A stretch of DNA of 64,000 nucleotides from JBDWFY01 sp965275915 (GTDB taxonomy: Bacteria; Pseudomonadota; Alphaproteobacteria; Rhizobiales; Stappiaceae): the NCBI GenBank assembly GCA_965275915.1, contig CBDHYI010000007.1, positions 930,001 to 994,000 of the forward strand, given 5' to 3'. Of this stretch, positions 25,884 to 34,487 are shown piece after piece; the stretch's first letter is position 1, and each line of letters starts with the position of its first letter. Under the pieces are notes generated by a model. It searched no databases. It saw only the letters and a list, made by a program, of their open reading frames with translations, and was not told the DNA's origin. A program made the position numbers and the translations under genes.

Positions 25884-28181
25884 TCAAGCGGTGCTGACGA
25901 AGTCTCGCAGGGCGGTCATCGCCCGGTCGATCTCCTGACACAGCATCTCCGCCATTTCCGCAAGCTCAGCCTCGCTGCAACCGGTAGCGATCCGACGCTC
26001 GACAGAAGCTGCTTCGCGTCCGAGATACCTGAGGCCGGTCATCTCCGCCGCGCTCTTGAGTGTGTGAGCGATATGAGCCATGGCGGCACCATCACCCACG
26101 CGGACAGCCTCGCGCAATGCTGACTGGTAGTGCGCCGCCGTTTCAAGAAACTTCGCCACAATGCGTTCCGTCCGCTCCGGACCGATGATCTCACGGTGTT
26201 CGGAGATGATAGCTTCATCAAGCAGGGGAGCGTCGCGCAATGAGGGAATACCGCCCGCCCCTACGGCCGATAAATCGCTGACGGCGCGCCGGACCGCGCG
26301 GCGCAGATCGTCACGGCTGAACGGTTTTGCCAGAAAGGCGTTGGCGCGCGAATTGGCAAACAAACGCGCAACCTCATCGGTCTGGTCCGCAGTCAGCACC
26401 AGAATGGGCAGCGCCTTTATGGTCGGATCATCACTCTCCCGAATCCGCCGGATTGTCTCGAATCCGTCGACACCTTGCAGACGTATGTCCATCAGCACGA
26501 GGCCATAGGTCCGTTGGCGCAACCGTTTGAGCGCCGCTTCACCGGCGGTTACATTGTCGATCCGATGGCCATCGCTCTCCAGAAAACCTTCGATCACCAG
26601 GGTGTTGACCTCATTGTCTTCGACAAGCAGGATATCCATAGCCGGCACGGGATGGTTCTTCGGGGACGCTTCCTCCACCGACCCTTCGACCTCAGTCACC
26701 GGGCAGTCGAGCCGGAAGACCGAGCCGCCGTCATCAGACACATCAAGCGTCAGTTGCGCACCGAGCGCGTCAGCCAGACGGCGGCAGATCGTAAGTCCAA
26801 GCCCGGTGCCCATCGGAGACTCTGTTCCGGCTTCGTGACGCTGAACGAACGGCTCGAAAATCCGTACTCGATCCTCCTGCGGAATGCCCGGACCGGTATC
26901 GCGAACGGTAAAGTGAAGATGTCCGTCGGCGGGATCGACTGAGATCGAAACCCACCCTTCCTGCGTAAACTTGACCGCATTGTTGATCAGATTAAGCAGG
27001 ACGCGTTGTATTTTGCTGTTGTCCGCCGCCACAAGAGGCGGACAGTCCTCGGCGATCTCGACGGTCAGTTGCAGACCTTTTCGCCGGGCTTCGCCAATCG
27101 ATAGCTGGGCTACACGCGATACCATCCTGCCGGGTGAGAAAACGACCGGGTGCACATCGGTTTCACCGGCCTCAAGCTTTGAATAGTCGAGAATGTCATT
27201 GACCAGATCAAGCAGCAATTCCCCCGATGACAGCAGCGCATCGACATAGGTGTTCTGCACGCCGCTCAGCGGTGCTTCCCGCAGCAACTCACCAATGCCG
27301 AGGATCCCGTTGATCGGGGTGCGGATTTCGTGGCTCATCGTAGCGAGAAATGCGGACTTGGCGCGGTTTGCAGCCTCCGAAGCGCGTTGGGCGGCCCGGA
27401 AATCTGTGATGTCCGACAGGATGATGACGGTACCGCTGAACTTCTCGCTGACATCGAGCATGCGCTGAATTTTGACCTTAAATGTCCGCTTGCCGCGCAA
27501 GGTCTCCAACGGGTGTTCCAACTCGGCAGCTTCGCCCGCCTGCTCAATCAGGGCGGCGATTTGCGGATTGGGCCTGCGGTCTCCGTCGTCACCGTAATAC
27601 CCCTGTCCGGAAATTGCGTCGCTGTCAAACAGCAGGCTCGCCGCCAGATTGGCATTCGTCACCTGACCTGAATCATCGACAATGATGACCGGCTCGTTCA
27701 AACTCTCAAAAATTGTCAGATATTTATTCTTCTCGTTGGTCAGCACACGGTTCGCCCTGGCTGCCTCGCGCAATGCTACGGATGTGTCCTGTTTCTCCCA
27801 TTCGGCGCAGATACTGATCTCGGCATTGTCGAAAAACAAATCGACAAATCGTCTGTATCGATCGGCCTGTTCGCCTGGTGGGAAGTGCTCCGTAACCAGT
27901 TCCAGATAGGCCCGCCGGTAGTATTTTGTCAGTCCGATATACTGATCCAGAGGCACGCCGCGCTGGCGGTGCAGGCGGGCTTCTTCCACGGAAAACGCCG
28001 TGAGAGTATCCGATGTATGGCCGGCTTTGCGGTTGATTTCCGGCGGCCAGTAGTCTTCTGCCAACGTGGTCAGCATCGGCTCGGAAAATCCGCAGATCGA
28101 TGCCCGCCATGGCTGTTCCAGGGTCGAGCTGTCGATATTGTATCCATGCGCGCGCGCGTGTTTCAGCACCCTTTCGGTCAA
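25884..28181 (-). CDS. torS: Cytoplasmic hybrid histidine kinase, TorS/DorS-like
   Basis: 765 aa from TTG at 28181. Order: helical N-terminal sensor region (1-150, with EARLHRQRGVPLDQYIGLTKYY), PAS domain (~152-262), HisKA with His284 (SHEIRTP), HATPase (NLINNAVKF, DTGPGIP, GTGLGL), receiver with Asp565 and Lys619, and C-terminal Hpt with His706 (AHTLKSAA). The His-Asp-His relay matches TorS-class kinases, which signal to TorR. Unlike E. coli TorS there is no transmembrane segment or periplasmic domain. The true start is doubtful: in-frame codons upstream (TIKTLRKLIETHESW) look coding but have no start before a stop, so a frameshift near 28225 is likely. Confidence 0.82.
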   Translation of the reverse strand: MTERVLKHARAHGYNIDSSTLEQPWRASICGFSEPMLTTLAEDYWPPEINRKAGHTSDTLTAFSVEEARLHRQRGVPLDQYIGLTKYYRRAYLELVTEHFPPGEQADRYRRFVDLFFDNAEISICAEWEKQDTSVALREAARANRVLTNEKNKYLTIFESLNEPVIIVDDSGQVTNANLAASLLFDSDAISGQGYYGDDGDRRPNPQIAALIEQAGEAAELEHPLETLRGKRTFKVKIQRMLDVSEKFSGTVIILSDITDFRAAQRASEAANRAKSAFLATMSHEIRTPINGILGIGELLREAPLSGVQNTYVDALLSSGELLLDLVNDILDYSKLEAGETDVHPVVFSPGRMVSRVAQLSIGEARRKGLQLTVEIAEDCPPLVAADNSKIQRVLLNLINNAVKFTQEGWVSISVDPADGHLHFTVRDTGPGIPQEDRVRIFEPFVQRHEAGTESPMGTGLGLTICRRLADALGAQLTLDVSDDGGSVFRLDCPVTEVEGSVEEASPKNHPVPAMDILLVEDNEVNTLVIEGFLESDGHRIDNVTAGEAALKRLRQRTYGLVLMDIRLQGVDGFETIRRIRESDDPTIKALPILVLTADQTDEVARLFANSRANAFLAKPFSRDDLRRAVRRAVSDLSAVGAGGIPSLRDAPLLDEAIISEHREIIGPERTERIVAKFLETAAHYQSALREAVRVGDGAAMAHIAHTLKSAAEMTGLRYLGREAASVERRIATGCSEAELAEMAEMLCQEIDRAMTALRDFVSTA

Positions 28182-28229
28182 CCAGCTCTCATGGGTCTCA
28201 ATCAGCTTGCGCAGAGTCTTGATGGTCGT

Positions 28230-28582
28230 TCCGCCTTCGGATCGCGTCTGGAACCGACAGCATACGCAGCATCGCCGACCGTGCCAAGATCCAACTCTTC
28301 ACCAGACAGGCCGCCTGGTGAGACGAGGTCGTAAACTTGTCCCGCAAGGTCTGGCCGCTGCAACTCCGTAACAGCAATGCGCACCTGATCGATATGCGAT
28401 GTCCATTGCACGCGCATCGTGCGGGGCAACGTTGGGTAATCAACTACGACTTAACCGCACATCCGTGGGAGGAAAAACGGTGGCAGAAGATTTTCCAGAT
28501 GGAGCGCGGGTTTCAAGGCAATAGTCGGGATGCCGGACTTGAGAACATCCTCAAGCCCCTGCGTAACCGCGTCGATAATCAC
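28230..28582 (-). pseudogene. Remnant of an NmrA-like NAD(P)-binding protein
   Basis: Minus-strand pieces in two frames resemble the C-terminal half of NmrA/atypical SDR proteins. VIIDAVTQGLEDVLKSGI and LKPALHLENLLPPF (from 28582) stop at a TAA; then, one frame over, VDYPTLPRTMRVQWTSHIDQ, TELQRPDLAGQVYDLVSPGG and LSGEEL follow. The N-terminal Rossmann half is absent. The remnant separates torR from torS and may have been the place where the genes were joined. The match is from pattern memory and should be treated as tentative. Confidence 0.5.
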
Positions 28583-28689
28583 AGAGGACGGGTAAAGTGT
28601 ACCCATGTGGCTTTAGCGGCAGGTCCCCGCCCGAACACGCGATGGCGGCATTGCGGAATCATCTTGTCATCGCTGAATAACAAGGCCTG

Positions 28690-29454
28690 TCAGTGTCCCG
28701 AAACCTCTGCTCCGGGTTCGAAGGGAGCCTGCGCCCTGGAACCGGCACCCGACGCCGGCGGAACGAACATATAGCCAACGCCGTGTACCGTGATCAGGCG
28801 CCTTGGTTCCTTTGGGTTGGCTTCTATCTTGCGGCGCAGCCGCCCAATCAGGACATCGATCGTCCGGTCATAGGGGTCGCCATCGCGATGGCTGACATGG
28901 TCGAGCAGGCTGTCGCGCGTCATCGCACGCCCGGCACAGGTGACCAAGATGTTAAGAAGGTCGAACTCGCCGCGCGTCAACGGCACATCATTGCCATCAG
29001 GTGCGGTCAGGCGGCGTGCTGTCTTGTCCAGCGCCCAACCTTCGAAGTAAAGCGCGCCCGCCGGAGCGGTGGCAATCCGCGCCGCGCGGGTCAGCCGAAT
29101 CAGGTTTTTGGCGCGGGCCATCAGCTCGCGGGCGTTGAACGGTTTGGTCACATAGTCGTGTGCGCCCAACTCCAGCCCCAGGACGCGGTCAAACGCTTCG
29201 ATCTTGCCGGTCACCATGATGACCGCGACATCGGACGTACGCCTGAGCTCCCGCAGCAGGGAAAACCCGTCTTCGCCCGGCAGGTTAATGTCCAACAGGA
29301 TCAGATCGACAGGTGTATTGGCAAGCCGTTTCCACATCGCCTCACCATCTTCCGCCTCACTGACGCGATACTTAGCCGCCTCAAAATAGGACGACAGGGT
29401 GGTACGAGCTACGGGATCGTCTTCAACGACCAGAACGTGATGCGGATCGACCAT
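28690..29454 (-). CDS. torR: OmpR-family response regulator TorR/DorR
   Basis: 254 aa. Receiver domain at 1-120 with phosphoacceptor Asp55 (LILLDINLPGEDG) and Lys104 (YVTKPF), then a winged-helix DNA-binding domain at ~145-235 (LTRGEFDLLNILV, RTIDVLIGRLRRKIE). The receiver is very like E. coli TorR (HHVLVVEDDPV). It should be phosphorylated by the Hpt of TorS and bind the decameric direct repeats in front of torC and torA. Divergent from torC with 141 bp between starts. The C-terminal tail after YMFVPPASG is a poorly conserved extension. Confidence 0.88.
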   Translation of the reverse strand: MVDPHHVLVVEDDPVARTTLSSYFEAAKYRVSEAEDGEAMWKRLANTPVDLILLDINLPGEDGFSLLRELRRTSDVAVIMVTGKIEAFDRVLGLELGAHDYVTKPFNARELMARAKNLIRLTRAARIATAPAGALYFEGWALDKTARRLTAPDGNDVPLTRGEFDLLNILVTCAGRAMTRDSLLDHVSHRDGDPYDRTIDVLIGRLRRKIEANPKEPRRLITVHGVGYMFVPPASGAGSRAQAPFEPGAEVSGH

Positions 29455-29484
29455 CGGAGCTCGCTGTTTAGGTGAGGCGCACCG

Positions 29485-29545
29485 TTTGCACTCTGTTTAC
29501 ATTTTTTTACACACAATTAAACCGCTTGAGCAAGCGGGTTTACAC
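29485..29545 (+). promoter_or_regulatory. TorR-box-like direct repeats upstream of torC
   Basis: TTTGCAC (29485), TTTACAT (29496) and TTTACAC (29506) repeat with 11- and 10-bp steps; another TTTACAC lies at 29539, three turns further. The one-turn spacing puts all copies on the same face of the DNA, as with E. coli tor boxes (CTGTTCATAT repeats). The same motif and spacing occur ahead of torA. They lie in the torR-torC divergent region and may also affect torR. Confidence 0.72.
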
Positions 29546-29595
29546 CGACCCCCTAAAGAAGATGGCACATCATCGAGTTATAGGGGAGAATCTCT

Positions 29596-30765
29596 GTGCG
29601 ACGGTTGTGGCAGCTATTCTGGAGACCCAGTACCAAATACGGCCTGGGTGTCCTCCTGGTGATCGGCGGAATCGGCGGCGTGATCTTCTGGGGTGGGTTC
29701 AACACGGCGATGGAAGCCACCAACACGATGGACTTCTGTATCAGCTGTCACGAGATGGAAGCCAACCCCTACGAGGAATACAAGAAGACGGTCCACTACC
29801 AGAATGCTTCAGGCGTTCGCGCGACCTGCTCAGACTGCCACGTTCCCAAGGCCTGGACCCACAAATTCGTGCGCAAGATTTACGCCACGCGCGAACTTTA
29901 TCACCACTTTGTCGGAACTATCGATACGCCCGAGAAATTCGAGGCGCACCGCGCTGAAATGGCACAGCGGGTCTGGGCTTCGATGGCCGCCTCGGATTCG
30001 CGCGAGTGCCGCAATTGCCACACCTTTGAAGCAATGGATTTCGAAAAACAGTCCACCAAGGCTGCGCAGGAGATGATGAAAGCCCATCAGACTGGCGAGG
30101 GAACCTGCATTGATTGCCACAAGGGTATTGCCCACAAGATGCCGGACCTGTCGGCCGGATTCAAGAAAACCTTTGAGGAACTTCAGGCGCTGGCACGTCA
30201 GATGAATGACGATGCGGACGTCCTTTACACGATCGCAACGACAAGCGCGTACCTGTCAGCCGATGCCGTCGCTGACGGTGGACGCGGCGCCGGGTCGCTC
30301 CTGCCGGCCACCGGCCTCACTATTCTCGAACGCAAGGGCAATGCGCTCAAGGTCCGCCTCGAAGGTTGGCAGCAGGACGGTGCGGACCGGGTTATCTACG
30401 CCCGGATGGGACAACGAATCTTCGAAGCGGCCCTGGCCCCAGGCGCGATTGAGCAGATCCAACGCCGTGAAACGCTGGTCGACACAAATACGGACCTGAC
30501 CTGGCACAAGGTCGATATCGACCTTTGGGTGGGGTCGGGTCACATGATCGCCGACCCGGACAAACTTTGGGCCTATGGCAAGGAGATGCATATCGCGAGT
30601 TGCTCAACATGCCACTCCCTGCATGAAGCCGATGGGCATCTGGCCAATCAGTGGATCGGTGTCATCAAGGCTATGGAACGGTTCATTACGCTCGATAAGG
30701 AAGAAACCCGCATGCTGCAGAAATATCTTCAGCTGCATGCCTCCGACGTGCAGCGGGGATCATGA
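29596..30765 (+). CDS. torC: Pentaheme cytochrome c, TorC/DorC
   Basis: 389 aa, GTG start after GGGGAG. One N-terminal membrane anchor (residues ~16-35, YGLGVLLVIGGIGGVIFW) holds the periplasmic protein. Five heme motifs: CISCH (48-52), CSDCH (78-82), CRNCH (138-142), CIDCH (171-175) and the distal CSTCH (336-340). The first four form the NapC/NirT domain; the fifth, in the TorC-specific C-terminal domain, passes electrons to TorA. It takes electrons from quinol. Overlaps torD by 4 bp. Order C-D-A is that of Rhodobacter dorCDA, not E. coli torCAD. Confidence 0.93.
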   Translation: MRRLWQLFWRPSTKYGLGVLLVIGGIGGVIFWGGFNTAMEATNTMDFCISCHEMEANPYEEYKKTVHYQNASGVRATCSDCHVPKAWTHKFVRKIYATRELYHHFVGTIDTPEKFEAHRAEMAQRVWASMAASDSRECRNCHTFEAMDFEKQSTKAAQEMMKAHQTGEGTCIDCHKGIAHKMPDLSAGFKKTFEELQALARQMNDDADVLYTIATTSAYLSADAVADGGRGAGSLLPATGLTILERKGNALKVRLEGWQQDGADRVIYARMGQRIFEAALAPGAIEQIQRRETLVDTNTDLTWHKVDIDLWVGSGHMIADPDKLWAYGKEMHIASCSTCHSLHEADGHLANQWIGVIKAMERFITLDKEETRMLQKYLQLHASDVQRGS

Positions 30766-31427
30766 TGGAAGCGAAGGATACCATACCGGACATCGCGCCG
30801 ACCAAAACGGCTGCCCTTGATCTCAGGGCAGCGGAACGTGCCGGGATCTATCGCTGGCTCTCGGGAATCTTTGCCCGGGAACCCACCGTTGACGCGCTAC
30901 GGATCTATGGGTCCGTGGACGGGCGGGCGCTGCTCGACGAACTGGGCGATATACCGGCACTTGCCCCGGCTGCCGAGGCGATGCATGCCCTTGTCTCAGA
31001 TTCAACCGACGCCGGTCTGAAAACGACCGCACTTGACCTCTCGGGCGAGTTCGCACGGCTTTTTCTCGGTGTCGGCGGTCGGCGCAGCGCGCCTCCATAC
31101 CAATCCTTCTATGTTGGTGCTGAAGGACGCTTGATGCAGCATACGGTCAGCACGATGCAGATCGAACTGAAGCAGCTCGGTGCGCGGCTTGCCGAAGGCT
31201 TCCCTGATCTGCCGGACCATATCGCGGTGCAACTGGCAGTGATGGGCGAGCTCGTGCAAACCGCCGGTCCCGTCAAACAGGCCGACTATCTGAAGCACAG
31301 GCTCCTCAACTGGACCGATGAGTTCCGCGACCGCTGTGCCGCTGCCTGTCCTTCAGGTTTCTATGCGGCGGCGGCAAGCGCTCTTGTCGACTTTGTCCGT
31401 ACAGATGCTGCCTCCCTGGAAAGCTGA
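30762..31427 (+). CDS. torD: TorD-family maturation chaperone
   Basis: 221 aa, ATG overlapping the torC stop. All-helical TorD/DmsD-like protein: YRWLSGIFAREPT near the N-terminus and LSGEFARLFLGVGGRRSAPPYQSFY, the conserved loop containing the PPYxSxY motif. It binds the Tat leader and core of apo-TorA until the molybdenum cofactor is inserted. Placed directly before torA, with a second regulatory region in between, so chaperone and enzyme levels may be set separately. Confidence 0.9.
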   Translation: MMEAKDTIPDIAPTKTAALDLRAAERAGIYRWLSGIFAREPTVDALRIYGSVDGRALLDELGDIPALAPAAEAMHALVSDSTDAGLKTTALDLSGEFARLFLGVGGRRSAPPYQSFYVGAEGRLMQHTVSTMQIELKQLGARLAEGFPDLPDHIAVQLAVMGELVQTAGPVKQADYLKHRLLNWTDEFRDRCAAACPSGFYAAAASALVDFVRTDAASLES

Positions 31428-31461
31428 ACGGTTGCCGCAGACCGTCAGTTAAGACCTCAAA

Positions 31462-31499
31462 TTTACACCCTGTTTACACGATTTTACAGCGCGTTCACG
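31462..31499 (+). promoter_or_regulatory. TorR-box-like repeat array upstream of torA
   Basis: Four copies: TTTACAC (31462), TTTACAC (31473), TTTACAG (31483) and GTTCACG (31493), with steps of 11, 10 and 10 bp. The array lies 82 bp upstream of the torA start, after the torD stop. It implies an independent, TorR-controlled promoter for torA. Confidence 0.75.
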
Positions 31500-31580
31500 G
31501 CTGACAAAAACGTCGTTCATGCCGGTTGGCTAAGCTTGGGTCTCACGGCGCATGCCAACAACAGTTTCTGAGGAGCGACC

Positions 31581-34058
31581 ATGAGCAAAACACTTTCATC
31601 CAACAGTACAACGAGCCTGACTCGCCGTCGGTTTCTCGAAAGCGCAGCGTCGATTACGGCGCTGGCGGCTGTCGCCCCGTCGGTACTCGCCGCCGGTACG
31701 GCCCGCGCGGCCACGGACGGCGAAGTCATCAGCGGCTCGCACTGGGGAGCGTTCCATGCCACTGTCAAGGATGGCCGTTGGACCGCAATACGCGGCTGGG
31801 AAAAGGATACACATCCAAGCCACCAACTCGACGGCGTACTCGATTCAGTCTATTCACCCACCCGCATTAAATATCCGATGGTCCGCCGGGCCTATCTGGA
31901 GAACGGCCCCGGCTCCAGCGTCGAGACACGCGGCGCCGATGATTTCGTGCGCGTGAGCTGGGATGAGGCGCTGGACCTGGTTACCGCCGAGTTCAAACGC
32001 ATGGGCGAAACCTATGGACCGACGGCGATCTATGCCGGTTCCTACGGTTGGAAGAGCCCGGGCAAGCTGCACAATTGCCAGAGCCTGTTGCGGCGGATGC
32101 TCAATGTGAGCGGCACCGGCTACGTCAATAGTTCGGGCGACTACTCCACCGGAGCCTCACAGATCATCATGCCGCATGTCATGGGCACGCTGGAGGTCTA
32201 CGAACAGCAAACAGCCTGGCCCGTTGTTGTCGAGAATACCGATCTGCTGGTTTTCTGGGGCGCCAACCCGATGATCACCAACCAGATCGGCTGGGTGATT
32301 CCCGATCACGGTGCATATGAGGGCCTTCAGGCCTACAAGGACACCGGCAAACCGGTTCTGTTCATCGACCCGATACGCACGGAAAGCGCCGATTTCTTTG
32401 GCGATCAGGCGGAATGGATCGCACCCAAACCGCAGAGCGACCTGGCGATCATGATGGGTATTGCCCATACGCTTTACGAAGAAGGCCTGCACGATCAGGC
32501 GTTCCTTGATGAGTATACGTCTGGCTTTGACCGCTTCCTTCCCTACCTGACCGGCGAGAGCGACGGCACACCCAAGGATGCGGAATGGGCTGCCGGTATC
32601 AGCGGTCTTGATGCTGAAACGATCCGCGGTCTGGCACGGCGCTTTGCGGAAGGCACGACGATGCTGGCCAGTGGCTGGTCGCTGCAGCGTCAGCACATGG
32701 GCGAGCAACGTCACTGGATGCTCGTCACCCTCGCCTGCATGCTGGGCAAGATCGGCCTGCCGGGTGGGGGTTTTGGTCTGAGCTATCATTACTCCAGCGG
32801 TGGATCGCCGTCGGCCGACGGTCCGGTTCTGCCCGGCATAACCGATGGTGGTAAGGCGGTTGAGGGCGCCGCCTGGCTGACCGAAAGCGGCGCGGCTTCC
32901 ATACCAGTCGCACGGGTTGTCGACATGCTGGAAAACCCTGGCAAGCCGTTCGATTTCAATGGCAAGAACGAGACCTATCCCGATACGCGCATGACCTATT
33001 GGGTCGGCGGCAACCCACTCGCCCACCACCAGGACCGCAATCGCATGATCAAGGCCTGGCGCAAGTTCGAGACCGTGGTCGTGCAAGATTTCCAGTGGAC
33101 CGCGACCGCCCGCCATGCCGATATCGTGCTGCCCGCGACAACGTCCTATGAGCGCAACGACGTGGAGCAGTATGGCGACTATTCGCTCAAGGCAATCATC
33201 GCCATGAAAAAAATCATCGAACCAATGTATGAGGCGCGTAGCGACTTCGATATCTTCGCGGACCTGGCCAGCCGGCTGGGTGCTGGTGATGCGTTCACCG
33301 AGGGCAAGGACGAGATGGACTGGCTGCAGGAGTTCTACAAATCCGCCGAAGACCAGGCAAAGGCGAAGGGCGCCGAAATCCCATCTTTCGACAATTTCTG
33401 GGAACAGGGCTATCTGGAGTTTCCGGTGACGGATGCGGGCCGCAACTATGTGCGCTATGCCGACTTCCGGGAAGACCCCCTGCTGGAACCACTGGGCACG
33501 CCTACCGGCCTCATCGAGATCTTCTCGCGTAATATCGAGAAGATGGGCTATGACGATTGTCCGCCGCATCCCACCTGGATTGAGCCGCTTGAGCGACTTG
33601 ACGGCCCCACTGCGAAGTACCCGTTGCATGTGGCGACCAGTCACCCACAATCGCGGCTTCATTCGCAGCTTTGCGGCACGAAACTGCGCGACACCTATAC
33701 GGTGGCGGAACGCGAACCCTGCCTGATCAATCCGGCAGATGCGGAAGCACGTGGGATTGCGGACGGGGACGTGGTGCGTGTGTTCAACGATCGCGGTCAA
33801 ACGCTGGCCGGGGCCGTTGTGACCGACGCTATCCGGCCGGGCGTGATCCGGGTCAACGAAGGCGGCTGGTACGATCCGGTCGAACCGGGAACGGATGGCA
33901 GCCTGTGTGCTTATGGTGATATCAATACGCTTTCACCCGACCTCGGCACTTCGAAACTGGCGCAGGGCAATTGCGGCCACACCGTCCTTGGCGATGTGGA
34001 AAAATTTACCGGTGACCTGCCCGGGGTGAAAGTCTTCAACACACCAGCGAACGGCTGA
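31581..34058 (+). CDS. torA: Trimethylamine-N-oxide / DMSO reductase catalytic subunit
   Basis: 825 aa, ATG after GAGGAG. Tat signal with twin arginines in TRRRFL (residues 14-19), cleavage near Ala43. It is a single-subunit periplasmic molybdoenzyme of the DMSO-reductase family with bis-MGD cofactor; no [4Fe-4S] cysteine set is seen, as in TorA/DorA. GDYSTGASQ holds the Ser that ligates Mo in DMSO reductase. Cofactor-binding segments include YWVGGNPLAHHQD and HPQSRLHSQL. It reduces TMAO or DMSO using electrons from TorC. Sequence alone does not separate TMAO from DMSO preference. Confidence 0.93.
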   Translation: MSKTLSSNSTTSLTRRRFLESAASITALAAVAPSVLAAGTARAATDGEVISGSHWGAFHATVKDGRWTAIRGWEKDTHPSHQLDGVLDSVYSPTRIKYPMVRRAYLENGPGSSVETRGADDFVRVSWDEALDLVTAEFKRMGETYGPTAIYAGSYGWKSPGKLHNCQSLLRRMLNVSGTGYVNSSGDYSTGASQIIMPHVMGTLEVYEQQTAWPVVVENTDLLVFWGANPMITNQIGWVIPDHGAYEGLQAYKDTGKPVLFIDPIRTESADFFGDQAEWIAPKPQSDLAIMMGIAHTLYEEGLHDQAFLDEYTSGFDRFLPYLTGESDGTPKDAEWAAGISGLDAETIRGLARRFAEGTTMLASGWSLQRQHMGEQRHWMLVTLACMLGKIGLPGGGFGLSYHYSSGGSPSADGPVLPGITDGGKAVEGAAWLTESGAASIPVARVVDMLENPGKPFDFNGKNETYPDTRMTYWVGGNPLAHHQDRNRMIKAWRKFETVVVQDFQWTATARHADIVLPATTSYERNDVEQYGDYSLKAIIAMKKIIEPMYEARSDFDIFADLASRLGAGDAFTEGKDEMDWLQEFYKSAEDQAKAKGAEIPSFDNFWEQGYLEFPVTDAGRNYVRYADFREDPLLEPLGTPTGLIEIFSRNIEKMGYDDCPPHPTWIEPLERLDGPTAKYPLHVATSHPQSRLHSQLCGTKLRDTYTVAEREPCLINPADAEARGIADGDVVRVFNDRGQTLAGAVVTDAIRPGVIRVNEGGWYDPVEPGTDGSLCAYGDINTLSPDLGTSKLAQGNCGHTVLGDVEKFTGDLPGVKVFNTPANG

Positions 34059-34385
34059 ATGTTTACCACGCAACGAGAGTGAAGGGGTGGCCATGGGCCG
34101 CCCTTTCTCCGTAGATGGCACACGATCCGGATTATCAGCTGGATCGCGCCCCCGCTGACATTCAATGACCCGGCCTGTGGTTTCGTCGCTTCCCAACGAA
34201 TCCGGTAAGTGCTCGAATTTACCTTTCACTACGTTTCACGGAGCAGCCACAGCCATCAATATCGAGAGTAAAAAACACCTACTGGCAGAACGAAGAAGTC
34301 CAGGAGTGAGTTCTAAGAAGGTTGTTCATTCGCTTTAACCGGCGGAGACTGACTGGTGCGACCCGATCATTCTCAGGAGGTTTGA
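34059..34385. other. Intergenic boundary between the tor island and the fucoside operon
   Basis: Contains a terminator-like hairpin at 34083-34104 (AAGGGGTGGCC / GGCCGCCCTT around ATG, followed by TCTCC), which should end torA transcription. The rest shows no gene. The last part leads into the transposase remnant and may include its left end. Confidence 0.5.
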
Positions 34386-34487
34386 ATGAACAACCCCCAT
34401 CACAATGCCCGGGCCTGTGTTTACTGTCCAGAGCAAATTGTTGATCGATATAGGCAAGGCGAAAGGGCAGTTGATATTGCCGCAATC
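34386..34487 (+). pseudogene. 5' fragment of an IS481-like transposase gene
   Basis: A strong CAGGAGG site precedes ATG 34386. The first ~34 codons read MNNPHHNAR, then EQIVDRYRQGERAVDIAA, which resembles the N-terminal helix-turn-helix of IS481-family transposases (MN.HKNAR start, then REQIV..). The match ends where the minus-strand ABC-ATPase gene ends, so the element is truncated. The long open frame continuing to 35183 is only the antisense of that ATPase gene. Family assignment is tentative. Confidence 0.5.

Noticed and set aside
28337..28774. 145-codon plus-strand frame between torS and torR
   Set aside because: The NmrA-like fragments on the opposite strand explain the region better.
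29485..29512. Reading the TTTACAC repeats as FNR or NarL sites
   Set aside because: FNR sites are palindromic TTGAT-ATCAA; these are direct repeats at 10-11 bp steps beside torR, which fits TorR boxes better.
32157..33800. 547-codon open frame on the minus strand
   Set aside because: Antisense to torA in a GC-rich codon context; no recognisable domain.
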